64,000 nt of DNA from Hyalangium versicolor (GTDB lineage Bacteria; Myxococcota; Myxococcia; Myxococcales; Myxococcaceae): assembly GCF_020103695.1 (NCBI RefSeq), contig NZ_JAHXBF010000012.1:310001-374000 (forward strand). Reading direction: 5' to 3'. The notes under the pieces are model-generated. The model saw nothing but the letters and a program-made list of their open reading frames with translations, was not told the origin of the DNA and ran no database searches. The position numbers and the translations under genes are program-made. Shown here piece after piece: positions 18,434-26,413 of the stretch (position 1 is its first letter; every line of letters begins with the position of its first letter).

Positions 18434-18832
18434 TCATCCTCCTCGGTTGCTACTCGGGAAAAAGAACGCACAGAGCGCGCACCCAATAGCCACCCAGAAT
18501 GCTGTGTGTTCGATAGAGGCCCACCACTTGGCCGGCCAACACCGAAGCCCAAACGGACCAAGCTTTTTGTTCCAGAACAGATCCAATCTCCGCTCATGGC
18601 ACATACTGCTCAAAAGAACGCCGCCCGCAATGCCAGCAATCACAATAAAAACGATTGCACTGATGAGCCATGCCCTATTGAAATGGAATGAGAAATCTTT
18701 GGCGCTCGTGGCAACAATCCCAGTCAAGACGCCAACGACGGTGAGGTAGATGCCGACATGAAACTTGGTGTAATCAAACAAAAGCTTGAGTTTTTCGAAC
18801 TCAGCATCATCGCCGGGTTGGCTGGTATCCAC
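18434..18832 (-). CDS. Small membrane protein, hypothetical
   Basis: The product of 132 residues from a GTG at 18832 has three predicted membrane helices (VGIYLTVVGVLTGIVA, LISAIVFIVIAGIAGGVLL, TAFWVAIGCALCAFFF). An acidic N-terminal segment (DDAEFEKLKLL) precedes them. The GTG has a GGAGGAGAG immediately upstream, making it a better start than the in-frame ATG 54 codons earlier. The base composition and codon use are visibly more AT-rich than the rest of the window, suggesting recent acquisition. It converges on the immunity-like gene three bases away. No family is recognised. Confidence 0.65.
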   Translation of the reverse strand: MDTSQPGDDAEFEKLKLLFDYTKFHVGIYLTVVGVLTGIVATSAKDFSFHFNRAWLISAIVFIVIAGIAGGVLLSSMCHERRLDLFWNKKLGPFGLRCWPAKWWASIEHTAFWVAIGCALCAFFFPSSNRGG

Positions 18833-19006
18833 CTCTCCTCCACGTATGCAGGACCACTTATCTCCAACGCCCAAGCTCGCGAACCCGGGGGAGCAAAGTA
18901 AGGTCACGATATGAGAGGGTGAACTACCTGTGAGTCGCAAACACGTGTTTCTCGCTCTACAGCACCAGGGCACTTCGCAGCGGCCCCGGTCCAATCAGCC
19001 CCGACA

Positions 19007-19043
19007 CGAAAAGGGGCTGCTCACCTCGCGGCAAGCAGCCCCT
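19007..19043 (-). terminator. Rho-independent terminator of recA
   Basis: A perfect ten-base-pair stem (AGGGGCTGCT at 19012-19021 with AGCAGCCCCT at 19034-19043) has a 12-base loop. On the minus strand it is followed by a TTTT run. It lies 32 bases after the recA stop codon in the direction of recA transcription. Confidence 0.8.
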
Positions 19044-19074
19044 GAGACTTCGTCCCTGCTGTGTCAGCGCAGGA

Positions 19075-20160
<1,086 letters not shown>

Positions 20161-20204
20161 CTCTCGACTCCTCCAGTCGTATGCGGTGAGCCACCCCGGC
20201 CCAC

Positions 20205-20220
20205 CTGAACCCGCGTTCAG
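20205..20220. promoter_or_regulatory. LexA-type operator upstream of recA
   Basis: The sequence CTGAAC-CCGC-GTTCAG is a perfect six-base inverted repeat with a four-base spacer, 45 bases upstream of the recA start. It resembles, from memory, the motif reported for Myxococcus xanthus LexA, which ends in YGTTCAGS. A second partial copy (GAACGCGGTTC) overlaps its downstream side at about 20219-20229. The position fits repression of recA transcription relieved by DNA damage. Confidence 0.72.
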
Positions 20221-20293
20221 AACGCGGTTCGTATTACTACGCGACGGGTAGACCGTAGTCCACCCCCCTGACATACCTGTATCGCAAGGCCCC

Positions 20294-21409
20294 TCAGCTC
20301 CGATGGAGGGCAAACAGGAGAGCAGCCACCAACCCGCCCAAGCCCGCCGCCAGGCCAGCGTAACCCCCCAGGACTCCAAGGGAAAGTGTCAGCATCGACA
20401 CAACCAGCAGTACCGCCAGCCCCATGTTGTGCGCCGCCGAGCGCGGCCTGCTCACCAGCAGCGTCACCAGGGCCAGCAGCAAAAGGCCTACCTCCACCGT
20501 GAGCAGCTCCATCCCCGGCAACTGCCTCAACACGTCCAGCGCGACCTCCGCTCCGAGCCCTCCCACCAGGACTCCCGCCGCCGCCCCCTTCAGCTTGCGC
20601 CCCCGCTTCCGGTGCTTCGGCTGGGACTGCCGCGGCTTGAGGCGCTCCAGATCCTCGGGCCGCACCTCCAGCGCGTACGGAAAGCCCATGGCCAGCAGCC
20701 CTCGGACCGCTGTCTCATGACAGGACTGCCCCGCCGCATCCGCCAGCCCCTCGAGCCGACCGCGCTCGATCAGGTGGTGGAACCAATCCGCCACGTGCCG
20801 TGAACCTCCCTCGCTCACCATCTTGTCCAGCCAACGGTTGATGCGGCGGGAGAGTTCCTGCCGCTCCTCCCCCGAGGCGTTCTGCGCCTGCTCCACCAGC
20901 AGCAGCACCGGCAGCGGCGTCTCCGGCGGGGGCGTGTTCACCCCCGGCGCCGGGCGCGAACTCGGAAGCGCGGTGAGCATCGCCGGATCCACCACCACCG
21001 ATGCCACGGACCGCTCGTCCGAAGGGAAGGACTCGACAGCAACAGGTCTCGCTCCCTGGCGGGGCGAGGGCAGCGGCGTGAGTTCCTCCGAGTTGGCCTC
21101 GGAAACCAACTCCGGGCGCTCCGCCACCTCTATCGAGAAACCCGCTGCGCTTGGGCCCGCGCCCTTTAAAGGAGGGGGCTCAGCCGAGGGAGCCGGCGCC
21201 GGCGCCTCGAAGCGCTCCTCCGAGAGCACGGCCCCTGAGTCGACAGCTGGTACCGCTCCCGCCAGAGACTCCCCCTCGGGTCGAGCCTCCGGGAGGAGAT
21301 GTCCCCAGTCGGCCACGTCCGCGATGGGCAGCTCGCCCACGGCCTCGCCCGAGACGGTGCTCGACGCTTCACCCGAGGTGGGTGGACGTGTGCTGGAGAT
21401 GGTAGCCAC
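20294..21409 (-). CDS. Hypothetical protein with disordered N-terminus and C-terminal membrane helices
   Basis: The 371-residue protein falls into three parts. The first 160 residues are low-complexity and rich in Pro, Ser, Ala and Glu. A helical cytoplasmic domain of about 100 residues follows (ELSRRINRWLDKMVSEGG, HLIERGRLEGLADAAG, LLAMGFPYALEV). A basic stretch (KPRQSQPKHRKRGRKLKG) then leads into three or four hydrophobic helices at the C-terminus. The middle part is homologous-looking to nothing I recognise. It lies 134 bases upstream of recA on the same strand but is separated from it by the LexA-type operator, so it is probably a separate unit. Confidence 0.72.
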   Translation of the reverse strand: MATISSTRPPTSGEASSTVSGEAVGELPIADVADWGHLLPEARPEGESLAGAVPAVDSGAVLSEERFEAPAPAPSAEPPPLKGAGPSAAGFSIEVAERPELVSEANSEELTPLPSPRQGARPVAVESFPSDERSVASVVVDPAMLTALPSSRPAPGVNTPPPETPLPVLLLVEQAQNASGEERQELSRRINRWLDKMVSEGGSRHVADWFHHLIERGRLEGLADAAGQSCHETAVRGLLAMGFPYALEVRPEDLERLKPRQSQPKHRKRGRKLKGAAAGVLVGGLGAEVALDVLRQLPGMELLTVEVGLLLLALVTLLVSRPRSAAHNMGLAVLLVVSMLTLSLGVLGGYAGLAAGLGGLVAALLFALHRS

Positions 21410-21435
21410 GCCGAAAACTGTACCCAGGGTTACCC

Positions 21436-22098
21436 GTGAGGTTCAAAGCGCACGGTGCCCGCAACTTCTTCCAGGCAACGGGGTTCAAGGCATTCGTGGA
21501 GCCTGAATCGGACACAGAACTCATGCGGCGGGTGGCGGCGGGCGACCGGAAGGCCTTCGCCCAGCTGTTCGACCGCTACCACGCGAGCGTGGCCCGCTTT
21601 GCTTTCCGCTTCGTCGGGGATCAGGCCCGGGCGGAGGAGCTGACGCAGGACATCTTCGTGAAGCTCTACCGGAACGCCAAGGCCTACAAGCCCACGGCGC
21701 AGTTCAAGACGTTCCTGTTCCGGGTGGCCACCAACCACTGCCTCAACGAGGTGCGCCGTGGAGAATACCGGGTGACACACACATCCACTTCACCCCGCGA
21801 AGAGGAGGAGGAGAACGGGGTGGAGGTGGCTGGGCCGGAGGGAGAGCGTCCGGACGAAGCGGTGGCGGGCAAGGAATTGGAGCGCGCCGTGGGCGAGGCC
21901 CTCCAGGACATGAGCGAGCGGGAGCGCGCCGCCTTCACCATGTGCCGCTTCGAGGGCATGGCGTACCGGGACATCGCCGAGGCCCTGGAGGCCAGTGAGG
22001 CCGCGGTGAAGAGCCTCATCCACCGGGCCACTCTCGCGGTGGCTCGCAAGATAGAAGAGCTGCAGGCGGGCACCTTGCCCGCGAGGAGCAGGGCATGA
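21436..22098 (+). CDS. ECF-type RNA polymerase sigma factor
   Basis: The 220-residue protein has the sigma-70 region 2 (AQLFDRYHASVARFAFRF, ELTQDIFVKLYRN, FKTFLFRVATNHCLNEVRR) and region 4 (LQDMSERERAAFTMCRFEG, YRDIAEALEASEAAVKSLIHRA). They are joined by an acidic linker of about 50 residues, longer than normal. It directs polymerase to a stress regulon, probably including its own promoter. The GTG start at 21436 is the first in frame. The ATGA overlap with the next gene, a zinc-finger anti-sigma factor, shows the two are coupled. Confidence 0.9.
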   Translation: MRFKAHGARNFFQATGFKAFVEPESDTELMRRVAAGDRKAFAQLFDRYHASVARFAFRFVGDQARAEELTQDIFVKLYRNAKAYKPTAQFKTFLFRVATNHCLNEVRRGEYRVTHTSTSPREEEEENGVEVAGPEGERPDEAVAGKELERAVGEALQDMSERERAAFTMCRFEGMAYRDIAEALEASEAAVKSLIHRATLAVARKIEELQAGTLPARSRA

Positions 22099-22565
22099 GC
22101 TGCGCGTTCGAGGACGATCTGACGGCATACATCGACGGGGAGCTCTCCGCCGCGCGCCGAGCGGAGATGGAGACGCACCTGGGCACCTGCGCCGAGTGCC
22201 AGGGCACCGAGAAGCTGCTGCGACGCACGCTGACCCAGCTCGCCGCGCTTCCCGAGTTCAAGCCCTCTCTCGACACGCGCCGGGCGGTGCTGGCCAGAGT
22301 GGACGCGCTGCCGCCTCCGCTCCGGGAGCGGCTCAAGGCGCTGCTGCGGCCCGCCGTGCTGGTGCCCTCGCTGGGGCTGGCCGCGGCCGTGGGGTTCGCC
22401 ATCGTCTACACCGGCCACGAGTCGCAGAGCATGAATGTGATGGACGCCGGCTCGCTGGAGCTGGCCGCCAATCTGGAGCTGGTCGAGGACTACGACATCG
22501 TGGGCCTGGACAGCGCCGAGGACCTGGAGGTCATCGAGAACCTCCACGAGTTGGAGGGGCAGTGA
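22095..22565 (+). CDS. Anti-sigma factor with zinc-finger (zf-HC2) and one membrane helix
   Basis: The 156-residue protein starts with the anti-sigma zinc-binding motif HLGTCAEC (His-x3-Cys-x2-Cys) plus an N-terminal Cys3. A cytoplasmic helix follows, then a single membrane segment (VLVPSLGLAAAVGFAIVY) near residues 95-112. The outside tail ends in an acidic hydrophobic segment (SAEDLEVIENLHELEG). It should hold the adjacent sigma factor inactive at the inner membrane until a periplasmic signal arrives. It overlaps both neighbours: ATGA at its start and TGATG at its stop. Confidence 0.88.
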   Translation: MSCAFEDDLTAYIDGELSAARRAEMETHLGTCAECQGTEKLLRRTLTQLAALPEFKPSLDTRRAVLARVDALPPPLRERLKALLRPAVLVPSLGLAAAVGFAIVYTGHESQSMNVMDAGSLELAANLELVEDYDIVGLDSAEDLEVIENLHELEGQ

Positions 22566-23065
22566 TGAGACACAACCTGGCAATCATCGGCGCGGTGGTG
22601 GCGCTGCTCGCGGGCACGCCCTCGCGAGCCCAGGCCCAGAGCACCGAGCAGGCCCAGACGGCAGCCGAGCGCTTCGAGAAGCTCTCTCCCGAGCAGAAGG
22701 AAGCACTGCGCGCCAAGCTGCGCGAGTTCAAGGCGCTGCCCAAGGAGGAGCAGGAGCGCATCCGCGGCAACCTGGAGCGCCTGCGGAAGATGCCTCCCGA
22801 AGAGCGCGAGCGCCTGCGCGCCAACCTCCGGGACTTCCAGAAGCTGTCTCCCGAGGAGCGCCAACTGCTGCGCGAGCGTTTCCGCGACTTCAGGGACATG
22901 GATCCGGAGCGCAAGGCCGAGGTGCGCAAGCGGATGCGCGAGTACCTGCGCGCCCACCCGGAGCGGCGCGAGCAGATGATGGAGAACATGCGCCGCTGGC
23001 GGCAGATGTCTCCGGAGCAGCGGCAGGATCTGCGCGAGCGCCTGCGCGAGAGGCGGCGCCAGTGA
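22565..23065 (+). CDS. Periplasmic DUF3106-type helical repeat protein
   Basis: The 166-residue exported protein has a signal peptide ending in SRAQAQ, followed by about six tandem copies of an 18-22 residue unit. Each unit has the pattern (L/M)(S/P)PEE(R/Q)..LR..LR.F, for example KLSPEERQLLRERFRDF and QMSPEQRQDLRERLRE. The sequence is very rich in Arg and Glu and predicted to be one long amphipathic helix bundle. DUF3106 proteins are found beside sigma/anti-sigma pairs, and the ATG at 22565 shares a base with the anti-sigma stop. A periplasmic sensor or chaperone role in envelope stress is plausible but unproven. Confidence 0.85.
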   Translation: MRHNLAIIGAVVALLAGTPSRAQAQSTEQAQTAAERFEKLSPEQKEALRAKLREFKALPKEEQERIRGNLERLRKMPPEERERLRANLRDFQKLSPEERQLLRERFRDFRDMDPERKAEVRKRMREYLRAHPERREQMMENMRRWRQMSPEQRQDLRERLRERRRQ

Positions 23066-23307
23066 GCCGCATCCTCCTCATCCTGCTGGCCACCAGCCTC
23101 TACTCTGGTGTGGCCGCAGCGGAGGATCGGACTCCGACACCCCCTCCGCCGCCTCCACAAAAGACCGAGCCCGCTCGCCCACGGCCCAAACAGCCCCAGA
23201 TGTCCCGGGAGGACCAGGAGGTGGTGGAGAACCTGGAGCTGCTCGAGAGCATGGACGCGGCGGAGGACCTGGATCTGCTGATGGAGCTCTCGAAGGAAGA
23301 CGATTGA
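23062..23307 (+). CDS. Small periplasmic acidic protein of the sigma operon
   Basis: The 81-residue protein begins with GTG at 23062, overlapping the previous stop as GTGA. It has a signal peptide ending GVAAAED, a proline-rich spacer containing a run of Pro residues, and an acidic C-terminal helix (DQEVVENLELLESMDAAEDL). That helix resembles the outside tail of the anti-sigma factor in the same operon. The shared motif suggests that the two bind the same partner, perhaps the Arg-rich DUF3106 protein between them. No named family is recognised. Confidence 0.8.
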   Translation: MSRILLILLATSLYSGVAAAEDRTPTPPPPPPQKTEPARPRPKQPQMSREDQEVVENLELLESMDAAEDLDLLMELSKEDD

Positions 23308-23328
23308 GCCCCCTGTCCGGGGGGTGAG

Positions 23329-24303
23329 GTGCCACCTTCCTGGTTCGTGGCGTACAATGGGACCGTGGAAGTCGGGGCCGCCAGAACCGTCGAGGTGCCG
23401 TCGAGGCGCTACGGGCGTTACGTCATCCGCTCGCGCCTGGGACAGGGCGGGATGGCGGAGGTGTTCCTGGCCGAGGCCATTCCTCCTCGGGGCGACAAGT
23501 TCTCGGTGGCCCTCAAGCTGATGCGCAAGGACGCCCCGCCCGAGGCCTTCGCCGACGAGGCGGACCTGATGGGGCTGCTGGACCACCCCAACCTCGTGCG
23601 CTTGATCGAGTCGGGCCAGGCCTTCGGGCGGCCTTACATCGCCATGGAGTTCCTCGTGGGAGGGGATCTCAAGCGGCTGATGGAGGCCCACGATGCGCTC
23701 AAGCGCCGTATACCCCTGGGCGTCGCGGTCCACATGTGCATCGAGGTGCTGCGGGCCCTGGCCTACTTCCACCAACTGCGCACGCGCAGCGGCCGTCCCC
23801 TGGAGCTGGTGCACGGCGACGTGAACCCCTCCAACATCTTCCTCTCGGGCGAGGCGGACGTGAAGCTCGGGGACTTTGGCGTGGCCAAGGCGCGCGGGGT
23901 GGACATCGGCCCCCAGGACGGCATCGCCGCCGGGAAGCTCCACTACCTCTCTCCGGAGCAGACACTGGGCGAGCCACTCACGCCCGCCTCGGACCTGTTC
24001 TCCCTGGGCATCGTGCTCCACGAGTTGGTGGTGGGCAGCAACCCCTTCCAGCTCGGGGACGCGGAGGACGAGGTGGTGATGGAGGCTATCCGCGCGGCCA
24101 AGTTGCACCTGCCGGACACGGTGGACCCGGCGCTGGGCCAGATCATCCGAAAGGCGCTCTCGCCGGACACGGACACCCGCTACCAAACGGCCGGGGAGTT
24201 CGCGGGCGCCCTGTTCACCTGGTCGCTGGACTCGGGCCACAGCCCCACGCGCAACACCGTGCAGACCTGGCTGATGCAGACCCTCAGCTACGCCGGGCTC
24301 TGA
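23329..24303 (+). CDS. Ser/Thr protein kinase with HGD catalytic loop
   Basis: This soluble Hanks-type kinase of about 324 residues lacks a membrane helix. Motifs are the glycine loop LGQGGMAEVFLAE, the VALKLM lysine, the catalytic loop HGDVNPSN, DFGVAK and LSPEQ. The usual HRD arginine is glycine here, so activation-loop phosphorylation may not control it in the normal way, although Asp and Asn are kept. A GTG at 23329 is used; GTGs at 23347 and 23365 are alternatives. It lies 21 bases after the sigma operon and may be read through from it. Confidence 0.87.
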   Translation: MPPSWFVAYNGTVEVGAARTVEVPSRRYGRYVIRSRLGQGGMAEVFLAEAIPPRGDKFSVALKLMRKDAPPEAFADEADLMGLLDHPNLVRLIESGQAFGRPYIAMEFLVGGDLKRLMEAHDALKRRIPLGVAVHMCIEVLRALAYFHQLRTRSGRPLELVHGDVNPSNIFLSGEADVKLGDFGVAKARGVDIGPQDGIAAGKLHYLSPEQTLGEPLTPASDLFSLGIVLHELVVGSNPFQLGDAEDEVVMEAIRAAKLHLPDTVDPALGQIIRKALSPDTDTRYQTAGEFAGALFTWSLDSGHSPTRNTVQTWLMQTLSYAGL

Positions 24304-24336
24304 GCCACGGGGCCCACTGGCCTCGGCGCAGGTGCC

Positions 24337-26355
24337 CTAATAGAGCAACGAGCGCACGCGCACGGGATCGAATGGCTTCTCGAGGCGCCGGATGGAGCCG
24401 CGCTCCAGGAACGCGACGGCTCTGGGCGTGAACGCACCCGCCGACATGAAGACCATGCGCTGGAGCAACTCCGGGCGCTGCACCGCGATGATGTCGTGCA
24501 GATCCATGCCCGTGAGGTCCGGCATCATCAGATCGCAGAAGATGACGTCGTACTCCTCTCGCTGCTCCAACAACACCCGCTGGGCATCCCGAGCCGTGTC
24601 CGCCAACTCCACATGGTGCGGCGAGCCGATGATGCGCGCGAGCGCCGCGCGGACCTCGGGATCGTCATCGATCACCAGCACGCGCCGCGGGGTGGCCACG
24701 CGCTGCACTGGAACCGGAGTCTCATGCTCGTCCGGGAAGAGCGTCTTCGCGGCGGGCAGGCGGATCCGGAACAGGGTGCCCTGCCCCACCTCGCTCTCCA
24801 CCTCGATCTGCCCTCCCAGCCCCACGACGATGCCGTGGCACACCGAGAGCCCCAGCCCCGTGCCCACCCCCAGCGGCTTGGTGGTGAAGAACGGCTCGAA
24901 GATGCGCGGCAGATGCTCGGGAGCAATCCCGCTGCCTGTGTCCGCCACCTCGACGATGACCCAGCCCTCCTCCCCCTCCCGCACCGCCACCGTCACCGCG
25001 TGCTGGGCGACGAACCCCTCGGGGATGGCCTGCGCCGCGTTGATCAGCAGGTTGAGGAAGACCTGTCCCAGGCGGGACTCGTTGCCCATCACGAAGGGCA
25101 CCTTCCCGTAGCTGCGTACCAGCTTCGCCCGCTGACGCATCTGCGGCATCGCCATGGAGATGGAGAACTCCAGCGTGGCCTGCACATCCACCGGACCCAT
25201 CGCGTCGGGATCTCCCCGCGCGAAGGTACGCAGATCCCGGACGATGTCCCGGATGCGCTCGGCCCCCAGCTGCGCCTGCACCAGCGCCCGCTGGACCTCC
25301 TCCAGGTCCATGCCCGGCATGGGCAGCTTCAGCCGAGCCAACTCCTCGATGGCATACGTCTGGTTCGCCAGCACGTAGGACAGCGGATTGTTGATTTCAT
25401 GCCCCACGCCCGCCGCCAGCTGGCCCGCGGTGGCCAGGCGCTCGGCCTGGACGAGCGCGTTGCGAGCCGCCTCCAGCTCCGCGGATCGGCGACGCACCAG
25501 CTCCTCCGCCTCCCGACGTGCCTCCTGCTCCCGCGCCAGCAGCTCATCCCGCTCCTGCTCCGCGCGATGGCGCCGGGTGATGTCCTCGATGACGGCGATG
25601 AAGTAGTCGGGCATCCCATCCGGCTTCCTCACCAGTGAAACAGTGAGGTTGCACCAGATGATCTCCCCCGACTTGTGCCGGTAGCGCTTCTCCAGCGAAT
25701 ACATGGGGAGCGTGCCCTCGAGCACCTGCATGGCCAGGTCCAGGTCAGGCCCCACATCATCCGGGTAGGTCGTCTTCTCGAACCCGAATGTCATCATCTC
25801 TCCGGTCGTGTAACCGAAGATCTCCGCCATCTTCGAATTCACTCGCAGTGGCAGCCCAGCCACACTGACATGCGCAATACCGACGGCAGCCTGCTCGAAG
25901 GTGGATTTGAAACGGCGCTCGCTCTCCTCGAGCTGGGTGAGCGCATGCTCCCGCGCTGTCACATCCAGCGCCTGGGTGAGAACACACAGCAACTGCCCCG
26001 CGGCGTCGCGGATCGCGGTGCAGTACCACACGCACCAGGCGAGCGAGCCGTCCTTGCGGTAGTTCCTCAGCTGCAGATCGATCCAGGGCACCTCACCCGA
26101 GAGCAGCTGTCTCACGCCCTCGGTGAAACGCGTCTCATCCTCCTTGTGGATGAGGGCCATCTCCACCGGGTGCTTGCCGCGAATCTCGCCCTCGCTCCAA
26201 CCGAAGAGCTCGGTGGCTCGCGTGCTCCACACGGACACCTTGAATGCCGCGTCCCACTCGATGATGGCAAGCGGCGAGTTCTCCGCGAGATCATTCGCGG
26301 AGAACGACCCTCTGGCAGGCTCACTCGAGGGAACTTTCAAGGGACTCGCAGGCAT
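24337..26355 (-). CDS. Hybrid sensor histidine kinase (PAS-PAS-HK-REC)
   Basis: The 672-residue cytoplasmic protein has two PAS domains (about residues 25-130 and 145-265), each followed by a PAC motif (YRKDGSLAWCVWYC; YRHKSGEIIWCNL). A coiled coil and a HisKA-type H box GVGHEINNPL with His near 319 follow. The ATPase domain has N, G1, F and G2 boxes (NLLINAAQAI, VADTGSGI, FEPFFTTKP, GTGLGLSV). A C-terminal receiver domain (about 550-670) keeps the acidic pair DDD, the phospho-acceptor in CDLMMPDLTG and the lysine in LEKPFD. There are no membrane helices, so it senses an internal signal. The output partner is not encoded nearby. Confidence 0.93.
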   Translation of the reverse strand: MPASPLKVPSSEPARGSFSANDLAENSPLAIIEWDAAFKVSVWSTRATELFGWSEGEIRGKHPVEMALIHKEDETRFTEGVRQLLSGEVPWIDLQLRNYRKDGSLAWCVWYCTAIRDAAGQLLCVLTQALDVTAREHALTQLEESERRFKSTFEQAAVGIAHVSVAGLPLRVNSKMAEIFGYTTGEMMTFGFEKTTYPDDVGPDLDLAMQVLEGTLPMYSLEKRYRHKSGEIIWCNLTVSLVRKPDGMPDYFIAVIEDITRRHRAEQERDELLAREQEARREAEELVRRRSAELEAARNALVQAERLATAGQLAAGVGHEINNPLSYVLANQTYAIEELARLKLPMPGMDLEEVQRALVQAQLGAERIRDIVRDLRTFARGDPDAMGPVDVQATLEFSISMAMPQMRQRAKLVRSYGKVPFVMGNESRLGQVFLNLLINAAQAIPEGFVAQHAVTVAVREGEEGWVIVEVADTGSGIAPEHLPRIFEPFFTTKPLGVGTGLGLSVCHGIVVGLGGQIEVESEVGQGTLFRIRLPAAKTLFPDEHETPVPVQRVATPRRVLVIDDDPEVRAALARIIGSPHHVELADTARDAQRVLLEQREEYDVIFCDLMMPDLTGMDLHDIIAVQRPELLQRMVFMSAGAFTPRAVAFLERGSIRRLEKPFDPVRVRSLLY

Positions 26356-26413
26356 GAACAGGTACAGCTGTTGTTCAGTCTACGCCTGGACCCACCGCCG
26401 TTCCACCCGCCCC

